A stretch of 64,000 nt of DNA, from the NCBI RefSeq assembly GCF_016808335.1, contig NC_053150.1, forward strand, positions 26,308,538 to 26,372,537, in the 5' to 3' direction. The DNA is from Panicum virgatum. Taxonomy: Eukaryota; Streptophyta; Magnoliopsida; Poales; Poaceae. Below the pieces are notes generated by a model. It worked only from the letters and a program-made list of their open reading frames with translations, was not told where the DNA came from and did no database searches. How positions within the stretch are numbered: position 1 is the stretch's first letter; the number at the start of each line of letters is the position of its first letter. Positions 42,301-52,351 of the stretch are shown piece after piece. Position numbers and translations under genes: made by a program.

Positions 42301-45300
42301 CACACCCAATCCACTCCATTGGACCCTAAACTCATGTTTTGGTGTGTTGCATAGTGCTTGGGTGCATTTGGGATCGTTTTGTAACCGCATGAAACTCGAT
42401 GCAAAACAAGGTGAACTAGTGCAATTAATGCGAAAGTTCGTGCCATGAAGTCATGGCAGGATTTTTCTCCACGAACGCACCCAATCCTCCCCATTGGACC
42501 CTAAACTCAAGTTTTGGTGCGTTGCATAGTGTTTGGGTGTATTTGTTATGGTTTCGTAACTGCATGAAACTCGGTGCAAAACGGTGTGAACTGGTGCAAT
42601 TAATGCAAAAGTTTGTGCCACGAAGTCACGTCAGGATTTTTCGCAACGAACGGACCCAATCCACCACATTGGACCCTAAACTCATGTTTTGGTGCGTTCA
42701 ATAGTGTTTGGGTGCATTTGGGAACGTTTCGTAACTGCATGAAACTCGATGCAAAACTGTGTGAACTGGTGCAATTAATGCAAAAGTATGTGCCACGAAG
42801 TCACGTCGGGATTTTTTCGAAACGAACGCACCCAATCCACTCCATTGAACCCTAAACTCATGTTTTGATCGTTGCATAGTGTTTGGATGCATTTTGGATC
42901 ATTTCGTAACCGCATGAAACTCGATGCAAAACAGGGTGAACTAGTGCAATTAATGCGTAGGCTCGTGCCACGAAGTCATGCCATGATTTTTCTCCACGAA
43001 CGCACCCAATCCGCCCCATTGGAACCTAAACTAAAGTTTTGGTGCGTTGCATAGTGTTTGGGTGCATTTGTTATGGTTTCGTAACTGCATGAAACGCAGT
43101 GCAAAACGGTGTGAACTGGTGCAATTAATGCAAAAGTTCGTGCCACGAAGTCACATCCGGATTTTTCGCAACGAACACACCCAATCCACACCATTGGACC
43201 CTAAACTCATGTTTTGGTGTGTTGTATAGTGTTTGGGTGCATTTGGGATCATTTCGTAACTCCATGAAACTCGATGCAAAATAGGGGGAACTGGTGCAAT
43301 TAATGCAAAAGTTCGTAACACGAAGTCACGTCGGGATTTTTCGAAACGAACGCACCCAATCCATCACATTGGACCCTAAACTCATGTTTTGGCGCGTTGC
43401 ATAGTGTTTGGGTGCATTTGGGATCGTTTCGTAACTGCATGAAACTCGGTGCAAAACAGTGTGAACTGGTGCAATTAATACGAAAGTACGTGCCACGAAG
43501 TCACGTCGGGATTTTTCGCAACGAACGCACCCAATCCACCACATTGGACCCTAAACTCATGTTTTGGTGCGTTGCATAGTGTTTGGGTGCATTTAGGATC
43601 GTTTCGTAACTGCATGAAACTCGTTGCAAAACTGTGTGAACTAGTGCAATTAATGCAAAAGCACGTGCCACGAAGTCGCATAGGTATTTTTTGCAATGAA
43701 CACACCCAATCCACTCCATTGGACCCTAAACTCATGTTTTGGTGTGTTGCATAGTGCTTGGGTGCATTTGGGATCGTTTTGTAACCGCATGAAACTCGAT
43801 GCAAAACAAGGTGAACTAGTGCAATTAATGCGAAAGTTCGTGCCATGAAGTCATGGCAGGATTTTTCTCCACGAACGCACCCAATCCTCCCCATTGGACC
43901 CTAAACTCAAGTTTTGGTGCGTTGCATAGTGTTTGGGTGTATTTGTTATGGTTTCGTAACTGCATGAAACTCGGTGCAAAACGGTGTGAACTGGTGCAAT
44001 TAATGCAAAAGTTTGTGCCACGAAGTCACGTCAGGATTTTTCGCAACGAACGGACCCAATCCACCACATTGGACCCTAAACTCATGTTTTGGTGCGTTCA
44101 ATAGTGTTTGGGTGCATTTGGGAACGTTTCGTAACTGCATGAAACTCGATGCAAAACTGTGTGAACTGGTGCAATTAATGCAAAAGTATGTGCCACGAAG
44201 TCACGTCGGGATTTTTCGAAACGAACGCACCCAATCCACTCCATTGAACCCTAAACTCATGTTTTGATCGTTGCATAGTGTTTGGATGCATTTTGGATCA
44301 TTTCGTAACCGCATGAAACTCGATGCAAAACAGGGTGAACTAGTGCAATTAATGCGTAGGCTCGTGCCACGAAGTCATGCCATGATTTTTCTCCACGAAC
44401 GCACCCAATCCGCCCCATTGGAACCTAAACTAAAGTTTTGGTGCGTTGCATAGTGTTTGGGTGCATTTGTTATGGTTTCGTAACTGCATGAAACGCAGTG
44501 CAAAACGGTGTGAACTGGTGCAATTAATGCAAAAGTTCGTGCCACGAAGTCACATCCGGATTTTTCGCAACGAACACACCCAATCCACACCATTGGACCC
44601 TAAACTCATGTTTTGGTGTGTTGTATAGTGTTTGGGTGCATTTGGGATCATTTCGTAACTCCATGAAACTCGATGCAAAATAGGGGGAACTGGTGCAATT
44701 AATGCAAAAGTTCGTAACACGAAGTCACGTCGGGATTTTTCGAAACGAACGCACCCAATCCATCACATTGGACCCTAAACTCATGTTTTGGCGCGTTGCA
44801 TAGTGTTTGGGTGCATTTGGGATCGTTTCGTAACTGCATGAAACTCGGTGCAAAACAGTGTGAACTGGTGCAATTAATACGAAAGTACGTGCCACGAAGT
44901 CACGTCGGGATTTTTCGCAACGAACGCACCCAATCCACCACATTGGACCCTAAACTCATGTTTTGGTGCGTTGCATAGTGTTTGGGTGCATTTAGGATCG
45001 TTTCGTAACTGCATGAAACTCGTTGCAAAACTGTGTGAACTAGTGCAATTAATGCAAAAGCACGTGCCACGAAGTCGCATAGGTATTTTTTGCAAAGAAC
45101 ACACCCAATCCACTCCATTGGACCCTAAACTCATGTTTTGGTGTGTTGCATAGTGCTTGGGTGCATTTGGGATCGTTTTGTAACCGCATGAAACTCGATG
45201 CAAAACAAGGTGAACTAGTGCAATTAATGCGAAAGTTCGTGCCATGAAGTCATGGCAGGATTTTTCTCCACGAACGCACCCAATCCTCCCCATTGGACCC

Positions 45301-46183
45301 TAAACTCAAGTTTTGGTGCGTTGCATAGTGTTTGGGTGTATTTGTTATGGTTTCGTAACTGCATGAAACTCGGTGCAAAACGGTGTGAACTAGTGCAATT
45401 AATGCAAAAGTTTGTGCCACGAAGTCACGTCAGGATTTTTCGCAATGAACGGACCCAATCCACCACATTGGACCCTAAACTCATATTTTGGTGCGTTCAA
45501 TAGTGTTTGGGTGCATTTGGGAACGTTTCGTAACTGCATGAAACTCGATGCAAAACTGTGTGAACTGGTGCAATTAATGCAAAAGTATGTGCCACGAAGT
45601 CACGTCGGGATTTTTCGAAACGAACGCACCCAATCCACTCCATTGAACCCTAAACTCATGTTTTGATCGTTGCATAGTGTTTGGATGCATTTTGGATCAT
45701 TTCGTAACCGCATGAAACTCGATGCAAAACAGGGTGAACTAGTGCAATTAATGCGTAGGCTCGTGCCACGAAGTCATGCCATGATTTTTCTCCACGAACG
45801 CACCCAATCCGCCCCATTGGAACCTAAACTAAAGTTTTGGTGCGTTGCATAGTGTTTGGGTGCATTTGTTATGGTTTCGTAACTGCATGAAACGCAGTGC
45901 AAAACGGTGTGAACTGGTGCAATTAATGCAAAAGTTCGTGCCACGAAGTCACATCCGGATTTTTCGCAACGAACACACCCAATCCACACCATTGGACCCT
46001 AAACTCATGTTTTGGTGTGTTGTATAGTGTTTGGGTGCATTTGGGATCATTTCGTAACTCCATGAAACTCGATGCAAAATAGGGGGAACTGGTGCAATTA
46101 ATACAAAAGTTCGTAACACGAAGTCACGTCGGGATTTTTCGAAACGAACGCACCCTATCCATCACATTGGACCCTAAACTCAT
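36390..46183 (+). repeat. Type b units of the 8-mer HOR, copies 3-9
   Basis: Seven consecutive units with the same eight monomers. Shared markers are TTAATACGAAAGTACG, GAAGTCGCATAGG, GCATAGTGCTTGGG, GAAGTCATGGCAGG, GCGTTCAATAG, GTTTTGATCG and TGCGTAGGCTCG. The unit from 36,390 still shares a CACAAAGTC variant (near 37,724) with the preceding type a unit (near 36,325), while later units have CACGAAGTC. Type b therefore spread from close to the a/b border. Confidence 0.85.
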
Positions 46184-46872
46184 GTTTTGGCACGTTGCAT
46201 AGTGTTTGGGTGCATTTGGGATCGTTTCGTAACTGCATGAAACTCGGTGCAAAACAGTGTGAACTGGTGCAATTAATACGAAAGTACGTGCCACGAAGTC
46301 ACGTCGGGATTTTTTGCAACGAACCCACCCAATCCACTCGATTGGACCCTAAACTCTTGTTTTGGTGCATTGCATAGTGTTTGGGTGCATTTGGGATCGT
46401 TTCGTAACTGCATGAAACTCGTTGCAAAACTGTGTGAACTAGTGCAATTAATGCAAAAGCACGTGCCACGAAGTCAAATCGGTATTTTTTGCAATGAACG
46501 CACCCAATCCACTCTATGGGACCCTAAACTCATGTTTTGGTGTGTTGCATAGTGTTTGGGTGCATTTGGGATCGTTTCGTAGCCGCATGAAACTCGATGC
46601 AAAATAGGGCGAACTAGTGCAATTAATGCGAAAGCTCGTTCCATGAAGTCATGCCGGGATTTTTCTCCACGAACGCACCCAATCCACCCCATTGGACCCT
46701 AAACTCCAGGAAACTCGATGCAAAATAGGGGGAACTGGTGCAATTAATACAAAGTTCGTGCCACGAAGTCACGTCGGGATTTTTCGCAACGAACGTACCC
46801 AATCCGCCCCATTGGAGCCTAAATTCATGTTTTGGTGCGTTGCATAGTGTTTCGGTGCATTTGGATCGTTTC
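46184..46872 (+). repeat. Degenerate satellite edge between the 8-mer array and the LTR
   Basis: The 1,399-bp period breaks down here. Three monomers remain recognisable but with private changes: GAACCCACCC, CTCTATGGGACCC and CGTAGCCGC. At about 46,705-46,710 the sequence reads TAAACTCCAGGAAACTCG. The AACTC of one monomer's 3' part is joined to the AACTCC of a later monomer's middle, which removes about 228 bp compared with the matching stretch at 32,538-32,770. The monomer that follows is interrupted by the LTR. Confidence 0.75.
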
Positions 46873-46877
46873 ATAAC
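46873..46877. repeat. Left target-site duplication, ATAAC
   Basis: The five bases ATAAC immediately before the LTR are repeated immediately after it. They belong to the satellite word TTTCATAACTGCATGAAAC seen intact, for example near 32,934. A 5-bp duplication is typical of LTR-retrotransposon integration. Confidence 0.9.
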
Positions 46878-46878
46878 T

Positions 46879-47199
46879 GATGAGGGCACGACACCTTCGG
46901 ATACGATCATTGATTATAATAAGGTGAGCTCGGTCCAAATAAATTTGTCATCTAGATTTGAGAATAAATTACTACCTCATGATTTAATTATTGTTAGAAA
47001 CCATGGAGATGATGACAAGGATGTTGGGGGGGAGTTTGGAGGCGTGGTGGACCAGCAAGGGCAGCAAAGCCGAGTTGGAGGCCCAATCCAAGTCGAGTTT
47101 GAGTCTGTTTCGGAGTCCAGGAACAGCCCGCACCAAAATCAATGCCCATGCTGCATACGGAGTTCGTTTTGGATTCTCTTTATATGGATGGAAAGATAA
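46879..47199 (+). pseudogene. Possible remnant of polyprotein tail inside the LTR
   Basis: One plus-strand frame stays open from the first bases of the LTR for about 106 codons. It begins DEGTTPSDTIIDYNK, then has LLPHDLIIVRNHGDDDKD, a Gly/Gln-rich stretch (GGVVDQQGQQSRVGG) and FESVSESR, and stops at 47,199. In some grass Ty3/gypsy elements the pol reading frame ends inside the 3' LTR, and the LLP..L.VIRN and SxSESR style looks familiar from such tails. There is no own start codon in the LTR: the open frame simply enters from the satellite. It is not a functional gene, and the assignment is tentative. Confidence 0.35.
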
Positions 47200-47397
47200 T
47201 TTCAAGGAGCTTCCAATGGCACTGGTTTGAGGACCAAATTCATTCGGAGTCGACGGGAATTGCCGAAACAATATGACGTCCAGAATCTGTCAGGGCGCTG
47301 CGCTGCCGTCTTTGGGCTGTTGGCCCGTGTACCATGTTGGCCCAAGTGGTGGACGCCCCCTTGGCCTCCACCAGCAACCCTAGGACCTTCCTTAGGA

Positions 47398-47403
47398 TAT
47401 AAA
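47398..47403 (+). promoter_or_regulatory. TATA box of the LTR promoter
   Basis: TATAAA within GGATATAAACTCAGTAGC, 520 bp into the 963-bp LTR, after a GC-rich stretch. This is the usual layout of a plant LTR, with U3 upstream and the RNA start some 25-35 bp downstream (about 47,430). If active it would send transcripts rightward into the satellite. No expression evidence is available. Confidence 0.65.
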
Positions 47404-47840
47404 CTCAGTAGCTGCCGCCTTTTAGAGTTGGGTTTTGTTTAGTCTTGAGTTTTCCTTTGAGGAACAGACATTGCATCGTTGTATCTGTGGCGACAAGTCC
47501 TTATACATTGATCCAGGGCCCCCGTTCTTGATCTTCTCCACTGTGTCAATTAGTCCTTTGGAATCGAGTTCTTGAACCCCACTTTGATTTTCGCTTCATT
47601 CACATCTGCAATTTCAGATTGCGTGTTTATCCTTTCTTGCTAGTGTTCTTCGATTCGCTTGCAGGAAAAGCCTTCTCGGCGAGGTTAATCAAGTTGTGCT
47701 TGGTTGATAACCAGCGGAGCGGTGGTGTAACGGTTGCAGGCTTCGAATTCGTGTCTGATTAGAAGTCGGATCGCCAACGTCACGTACTCCATCAATCGAA
47801 TCTACCCTACCTCTCGGAAGATCGGGCCGCGCCTACATCA

Positions 47841-47845
47841 ATAAC
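47841..47845. repeat. Right target-site duplication, ATAAC
   Basis: The second copy of the 5-bp duplication, followed at once by TGCATGAAACTCGATGC, the expected continuation of the interrupted monomer. Both copies are perfect, so the insertion has not been rearranged at its edges. Confidence 0.9.
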
Positions 47846-49200
47846 TGCATGAAACTCGATGCAAAATAGTGTGAACTTGTGCAATTAATGCAAAAGTACA
47901 TGCCATGATGTCACGTCGGGATTTTTTGCAATGAACGCACCAAATCCACTCCATTGGACCCTAAACTCCTGTTTTGGTGTGTTGCATAGTGTTTGGATGC
48001 ATTTGGGATCGTTTCGTAACCGCATGAAACTCGATGCAAAACAGGGTGAACTAGTGCAATTAATGCGAAAGCTCGTGCCATGAAGTAATGCCGGGATTTT
48101 TCTCCACGAACGCACCCACTCCAACCTATTGGACCCTAAACTCAAGTTTTTGTGTGTTGCATAGTGTTTGGGTGCATTTGTTATGGTTTCGTAACTGCAT
48201 GAAACTCGGTGCAAAACGGTGTGAACTGGTGCAACTAATGCAAAAGTTCTCGCCACGAAGTCACGTCCAGATTTTTCTCAACGAACGAACCCAATCTGCA
48301 CCATTGGACCCTAAACTCATCTTTTGGTGTGTTGTATAGTGTTTGGGTGCATTTGGGATCATTTCGTAACTGCATGAAACTCGGTGCAAAATGGTGTGAA
48401 CTGGTGCAATTAATGCAAAAGTTTGTGCCACGAAGTCACGTCGGGATTTTTCGCAACGAACGCACTCAATCCACCACATTGGACCCTAAACTCATGTTTT
48501 GGTGCGTTGCATAGTGTTTGGGTGCATTTGGGATCGTTTCCTAACTGCATGAAACTCGGTGCAAAATAGTTTGAACTGGTGCAATTAATACAAAAGTACG
48601 TGCCACGAAGTCACATCGGGATTTTTTGCAATGAACGCACCCAATCCACTCCATTGGACCATAAACTGTTGTTTTCGTGCATTGCATATTGTTTGGGTGC
48701 ATTTGGTATCATTTCGTATCCGCATGAAACTCGATGCAAAACAGGGTGAATCAGTGCAATTAATGCGAAACCTCGTGCCACGAAGTCACGCCGGGATTTT
48801 TCTCTACGAACACACCCATTAAACCCCATTGAACCCTAACCTCAAGTTTTGGTGCGTTGCATTGTGTTTGGGTGCATTTTGGATCGTTTCATAACTGCAT
48901 GAAACTCGGTGCAAAACGGTGTGAACTTGTGCAATTAATACAAAAGTACGTGGCACGAAGTCATGTCGGGATTTTTCACAACGAACGCACCCAATCCACC
49001 ACATTGGATCCTAAACTCATGTTTTGGTGCATTGCATAGTGTTCGGGTGCATTTGGGATCGTTTCGTAACTGCATGAAACTCGTTGCAAAACAGTGTGAA
49101 CTAGTGCAATTAATGCAAAAGCACGTGCCACGAAGTCACATAGGTATTTTTTTGCAATGAACACACCCAATCCACTCCGTTGGACCCTAAACTCATGTTT
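47846..49200 (+). repeat. Mosaic satellite block right of the LTR
   Basis: Monomers follow the same order as 32.95-33.96 kb and 15.6-16.8 kb. They include the CCACTCCAACC version of the CCACTCCACCCC monomer, CTCATCTTTTGG, the CGTTTCCTAACTGC monomer, CCATAAACTGTTG, and the CCCATTAAACCCCATTGAACCC monomer. Private changes are frequent, so this is an older, less homogenised copy. No gene is present. Confidence 0.72.
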
Positions 49201-50602
49201 TGGTGCGTTGCATAGTGTTTGGGTGCATTCGGGATCGTTTCGTAACCGCATGAAACTCGATGCAAAACATGGAGAACTAGTGCAATTAATGCGAAAGCTC
49301 GTGCCACGAAATCACGCCGGGATTTTTCTCTACGAACGCACCCTGTCCACCCCATTAGACCCTAAACTCATGTTTTGGTCCGTTTCATAGTGTTTGGGTG
49401 CATTTGGGATCGTTTCATAACTGCATGAAACTCGGTGCAAAACAGATTGAACTGGTGCAATTAAATCAAAAGTTCGTGCCACGAAGTCATGTTCGGATTT
49501 TTCGGAACGAACGCACCCAATCGGCCCCATTGGACCCTAAACTCATGTTTTGGTGCGTTGCATTGTGTTTTGGGTGCATTCGAGATCGTTTCGTAACTGC
49601 ATGAAACTCAGTTCAAAACAGTGTGAACTTGTGCAAGTAATGCAAAAGTATGTGCCACGATGTCACGTCGGGATTTTTTGCAACGAACGCACCCAATCCA
49701 CTCCATTGGACCCTAAACTCATGTTTTGGTGCGTTGCATAATGTTTGGGTGCATTCGGGATTGTTTCGTAACCGCATGAAACTCGATGCAAAACAGGGTG
49801 AACTAGTGCAATTAATGCGAAAGCTCGTGCCACTAAATCACACCGGGATTTTTCTCTACGAACGCACCCAGTCCACCCCATTAGACCCTGAACTCATGTT
49901 TTGGTCCGTTGCATAGTGTTTGGGTGCATTTGGGATCGTTTCATAACTGCATGAAACTCGGTGCAAAACAGATTGAACTGGTGCAATTAAATCAAAAGTT
50001 CGTGCCACGAAGTCATGTTCGGATTTTTCGCAATTAACGCACCCAATCGGCCCCATTGGACCCTAAACTCATGTTTTGGTGCGTTGCATAGTGTTTTGGG
50101 TGCATTCGGGATCGTTTCGTAACTGCATGAAACTCAGTTCAAAACAGTGTGAACTTGTGCAATTAATGCAAAAGTATGTGCCACGATGTCACGTCGGGAT
50201 TTTTTGCAACGAACGCACCCAATCCACTCCATTGGACCCTAAACTAATGTTTTGGTGCGTTGCATAATGTTTGGGTGCATTCGGGATTGTTTCGTAACCG
50301 CATGAAACTCGATGCAAAACAGGGTGAACTAGTGCAATTAATGCGAAAGCTCGTGCCACGAAATCACATCGGGATTTTTCTCTACGAATGCACCCAGTCC
50401 ACCCCATTAGACCCTAAACTCATGTTTTGGTCCGTTGCATAGTGTTTGGGTGCATTTGGGATCGTTTCATAACTGCAACAAACTCGGTGCAAAACAGTGT
50501 GAACTGGTGCTATTAAATCAAAAGTTCGTGCCACGAAGTCACGTTCAGATTTTTCGCAACGAACGGACCCAATCCACCACATTGGACCCTAAACTCATGT
50601 TT
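49201..50602 (+). repeat. 3-monomer HOR, 526-bp unit, two copies and two thirds
   Basis: Units start at 49,201, 49,727 and 50,253. The third is cut after two monomers. The three monomers are marked by GGTGCATTCGGGAT, by TTGGTCCGTT with TTAAATCAAAAGTTCG, and by GTGTTTTGGGTGCATTCG with CTCAGTTC. The extra T in GTGTTTTGGG explains 526 rather than 525 bp. Copies differ by scattered substitutions such as CACTAAATCACACC against CACGAAATCACATC. Confidence 0.85.
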
Positions 50603-50952
50603 TGGTGCGCTGCATAGTGTTTGGGAGCATTTGGGATCGTTTCGTAGCTGCATGAAACTTAGTGCAAAACAGTGTGAACTTGCGCAATTAATGCAAAAGT
50701 ATGTGCCACAAAGTCACGTTGGGATTTTTTGCAACGAATGCACCCAATCCACTCCGTCGGACCCTAAACTCATTGTTTGGTGCGCTGCATAGTGTTTGGG
50801 AGCATTTGGGATCGTTTCGTAGCTGCATGAAACTTAGTGCAAAACAGTGTGAACTTGCGCAATTAATGCAAAAGTATGTGCCACAAAGTCACGTTGGGAT
50901 TTTTTGCAATGAATGCACCCAATCCACTCCGTCGGACCCTAAACTCATTGTT
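50603..50952 (+). repeat. Tandem duplication of a single 175-bp monomer
   Basis: 50,603-50,777 and 50,778-50,952 are the same monomer. By eye they differ only at GCAACGAATGC against GCAATGAATGC. Both share rare changes (CGTAGCTGC, AACTTAGTGC, GAACTTGCGC, CACAAAGTCACGTTGG, CCACTCCGTCGG, CTCATTGTTTGG), so the duplication is recent compared with the divergence of other adjacent monomers. It is the only near-perfect one-monomer duplication I noticed. Confidence 0.88.
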
Positions 50953-52351
50953 TGGTGCGCTGCATAGTGTTTGGGAGCATTTGGGATCGTTTCGTAACTG
51001 CATGAAAGTCGATGTAAAATAGGGTGAACTGGTGCAATTAATGCAAAAGTTCGTGCCACGAAGTCACGTCGGGATTTTTCGCAACGAACGCACCCAATCC
51101 ACCCCATTGGACCCTAAACTCATGTTTTGGTAAGTTTCATAGTGTTTGGGTTCATCTATTATCGTTTCGTAAATGCATAAAACTCGGGGCAAAACGGTGT
51201 GAACTGGTGCAATTAATGAAAAATTTCGTGCCACGAAGTCACGTCTGGATTTTTCACAACGAACGCACCTAATCCACCACATTGGACCCTAAACTCATGT
51301 TTTGGTGCGCTGCATAGTGTTTGGGAGCATTTGGGATCGTTTCGTAACTGCATGAAACTCAGTGCAAAACAGTGTGAACTGGTGCAATTAATGCAAAAGT
51401 ACGTGCCACGAAGTCACGTAGGGATTTTTTGCAACGAACGCACCTAATCCACTCCATTGGGACCTAAACTCATGTTTTGGTGCGTCGCATAGTGTTCGGG
51501 TGCATTCGGGATCGTTTCGTAACCGCATGAAACTGGATGCAAAACAGGGTGAACTAGTGCAATTAATGCGAAAGCTCGTGCCACGAAATCACGCCGGGAT
51601 TTTTCTCTACGAACGCACCCAGTCCACCCCATTAGACCCTAAACTAATGTTTGGTCCGTTGCATAGTGTTTGGGAGCATTTGGGATCGTTTCGTAACTGC
51701 ATGAAAGTCGATGTAAAATAGGGTGAACTGGTGCAATTAATGCAAAAGTTCGTGCCACGAAGTCACGTCGGGATTTTTCGCAACGAACGCACCCAATCCA
51801 CCCCATTGGACCCTAAACTCATGTTTTGGTAAGTTTCATAGTGTTTGGGTTCATCTATTATCGTTTCGTAAATGCATAAAACTCGGGGCAAAACGGTGTG
51901 AACTGGTGCAATTAATGAAAAATTTCGTGCCACGAAGTCACGTCTGGATTTTTCACAACGAACGCACCTAATCCACCACATTGGACCCTAAACTCATGTT
52001 TTGGTGCGCTGCATAGTGTTTGGGAGCATTTGGGATCGTTTCGTAACTGCATGAAACTCAGTGCAAAACAGTGTGAACTGGTGCAATTAATGCAAAAGTA
52101 CATGCCACGAAGTCACGTAGGGATTTTTTGCAACGAATGCACCCAATCCACTCCATTGGACCCTAAACTCATGTTTTGGTGTGTTGCATAGTGTTCGGGT
52201 GCATTCGGGATCGTTTCGTAACCGCACGAAACTGGATGCAAAACAGGGTAAACTAGTGCAATTAATGCGAAAGCTCGTGCCACGAAATCACGCCGGGATT
52301 TTTCTCTACGAACGCACCCAGTCCACCCCATTAGACCCTAAACTCATGTTT
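50953..52351 (+). repeat. 4-monomer HOR, ~699-bp unit, two copies
   Basis: 50,953-51,651 repeats as 51,652-52,351. The first unit is 1 bp shorter because of ATGTTTGGTCC against ATGTTTTGGTCC. Shared markers are CATGAAAGTCGATGTAAAATAGGG, the TAAGTTTCATAG monomer with CATAAAACTCGGGGC, TTAATGAAAAATTTCG and CACGTAGGGATTTTTTGC. The second copy runs on directly into the 12-mer array: from about 51,970 it already matches the 2,080-bp period. Confidence 0.83.

Larger units (their letters stand above)
33592..46183 (+). repeat. 8-monomer HOR, 1,399-bp unit, nine tandem copies
   Basis: Units start at about 33,592, 34,991, 36,390, 37,789, 39,188, 40,587, 41,986, 43,386 and 44,785. All are 1,399 bp except the seventh, which has one extra T in GGGATTTTTTCG near 42,815. 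The unit is 1 bp short of eight monomers because of GTTTTGATCGTTGC. Central copies look identical or nearly so over their whole length. The last copy carries clustered private changes: GCAAAGAACAC near 45,093, GCAATGAACGG near 45,443, CTCATATTTTGG near 45,481, TTAATACAAAAG near 46,098 and CACCCTATCC near 46,151. This is the most homogenised, so probably the youngest, block. Confidence 0.95.
1..46877 (+). repeat. Grass centromere-type satellite array, ~175-bp monomer, left part
   Basis: A continuous head-to-tail array. Landmark words recur every ~175 bp: GTGTTTGGGTGCATTTGGGA, then CGTAACTGCATGAAACTC, GTGCAATTAATGCAAAAG, CACGAAGTCACG, GGGATTTTT, ACGCACCCAATCCA and GACCCTAAACTCATGTTTTG. All copies read in the same direction; I saw no inverted monomer. 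Read on the minus strand, the part from CATGAGTTT to TTAATTGC shares ordered words with rice CentO and maize CentC as I recall them (GATTGGGTGCGTTCGT, ACTTCGTG, CGAACTTTTG). I infer a CentO/CentC-related centromeric satellite of a grass. Sequence alone does not prove CENH3 occupancy. Neighbouring monomers differ much more than monomers one HOR period apart. No gene lies in this stretch. Confidence 0.93.
46878..47840 (+). mobile_element. Solo LTR of an LTR retrotransposon, 963 bp
   Basis: The only non-satellite sequence in the window. It starts TGATG and ends CATCA, a perfect 5-bp terminal inverted repeat of the TG...CA form that LTRs have, and is flanked by ATAAC on both sides. A TATA box lies at 47,398-47,403, so it reads left to right. 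No second LTR, primer-binding site, polypurine tract, gag or reverse transcriptase is present, which is why I call it solo. I infer recombination between the two LTRs of a former full element. Base composition is mixed, AT-rich at first and GC-rich around 47,290-47,400, unlike the satellite. It may belong to a grass Ty3/gypsy family, judged from remembered LTR style only. A non-autonomous short element is a less likely alternative. Confidence 0.9.

Noticed and set aside
33592..46183. Assembly artefact producing the identical 1,399-bp units
   Set aside because: Copies have small private changes (extra T near 42,815, CACAAAGTC in two units, edge variants), which a simple computational duplication would not give. 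Long-read coverage would settle it.
1..46700. Hundreds of 60-190 codon open frames on both strands (for example 906-1,463 minus, 185 codons; 1,109-1,498 plus, 129 codons)
   Set aside because: They recur with the satellite period in overlapping frames, repeat the same peptide words, have no domain, and end where the 175-bp monomer shifts frame. They are satellite by-products, not genes.
46738..47199. A 153-codon open frame crossing from satellite into the LTR
   Set aside because: The start codon is in the satellite and the junction is an insertion border. Only the LTR part may be a polyprotein remnant.
46878..47840. A host gene in the non-satellite island
   Set aside because: The terminal inverted repeat, 5-bp target duplication and TATA layout fit an LTR. 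Open frames are short, and no recognised host protein or splice structure is visible.
46878..47840. A centromere-specific CRM-type retrotransposon LTR
   Set aside because: I do not recognise CRM LTR sequence in it and no internal region remains, so the family is left open.
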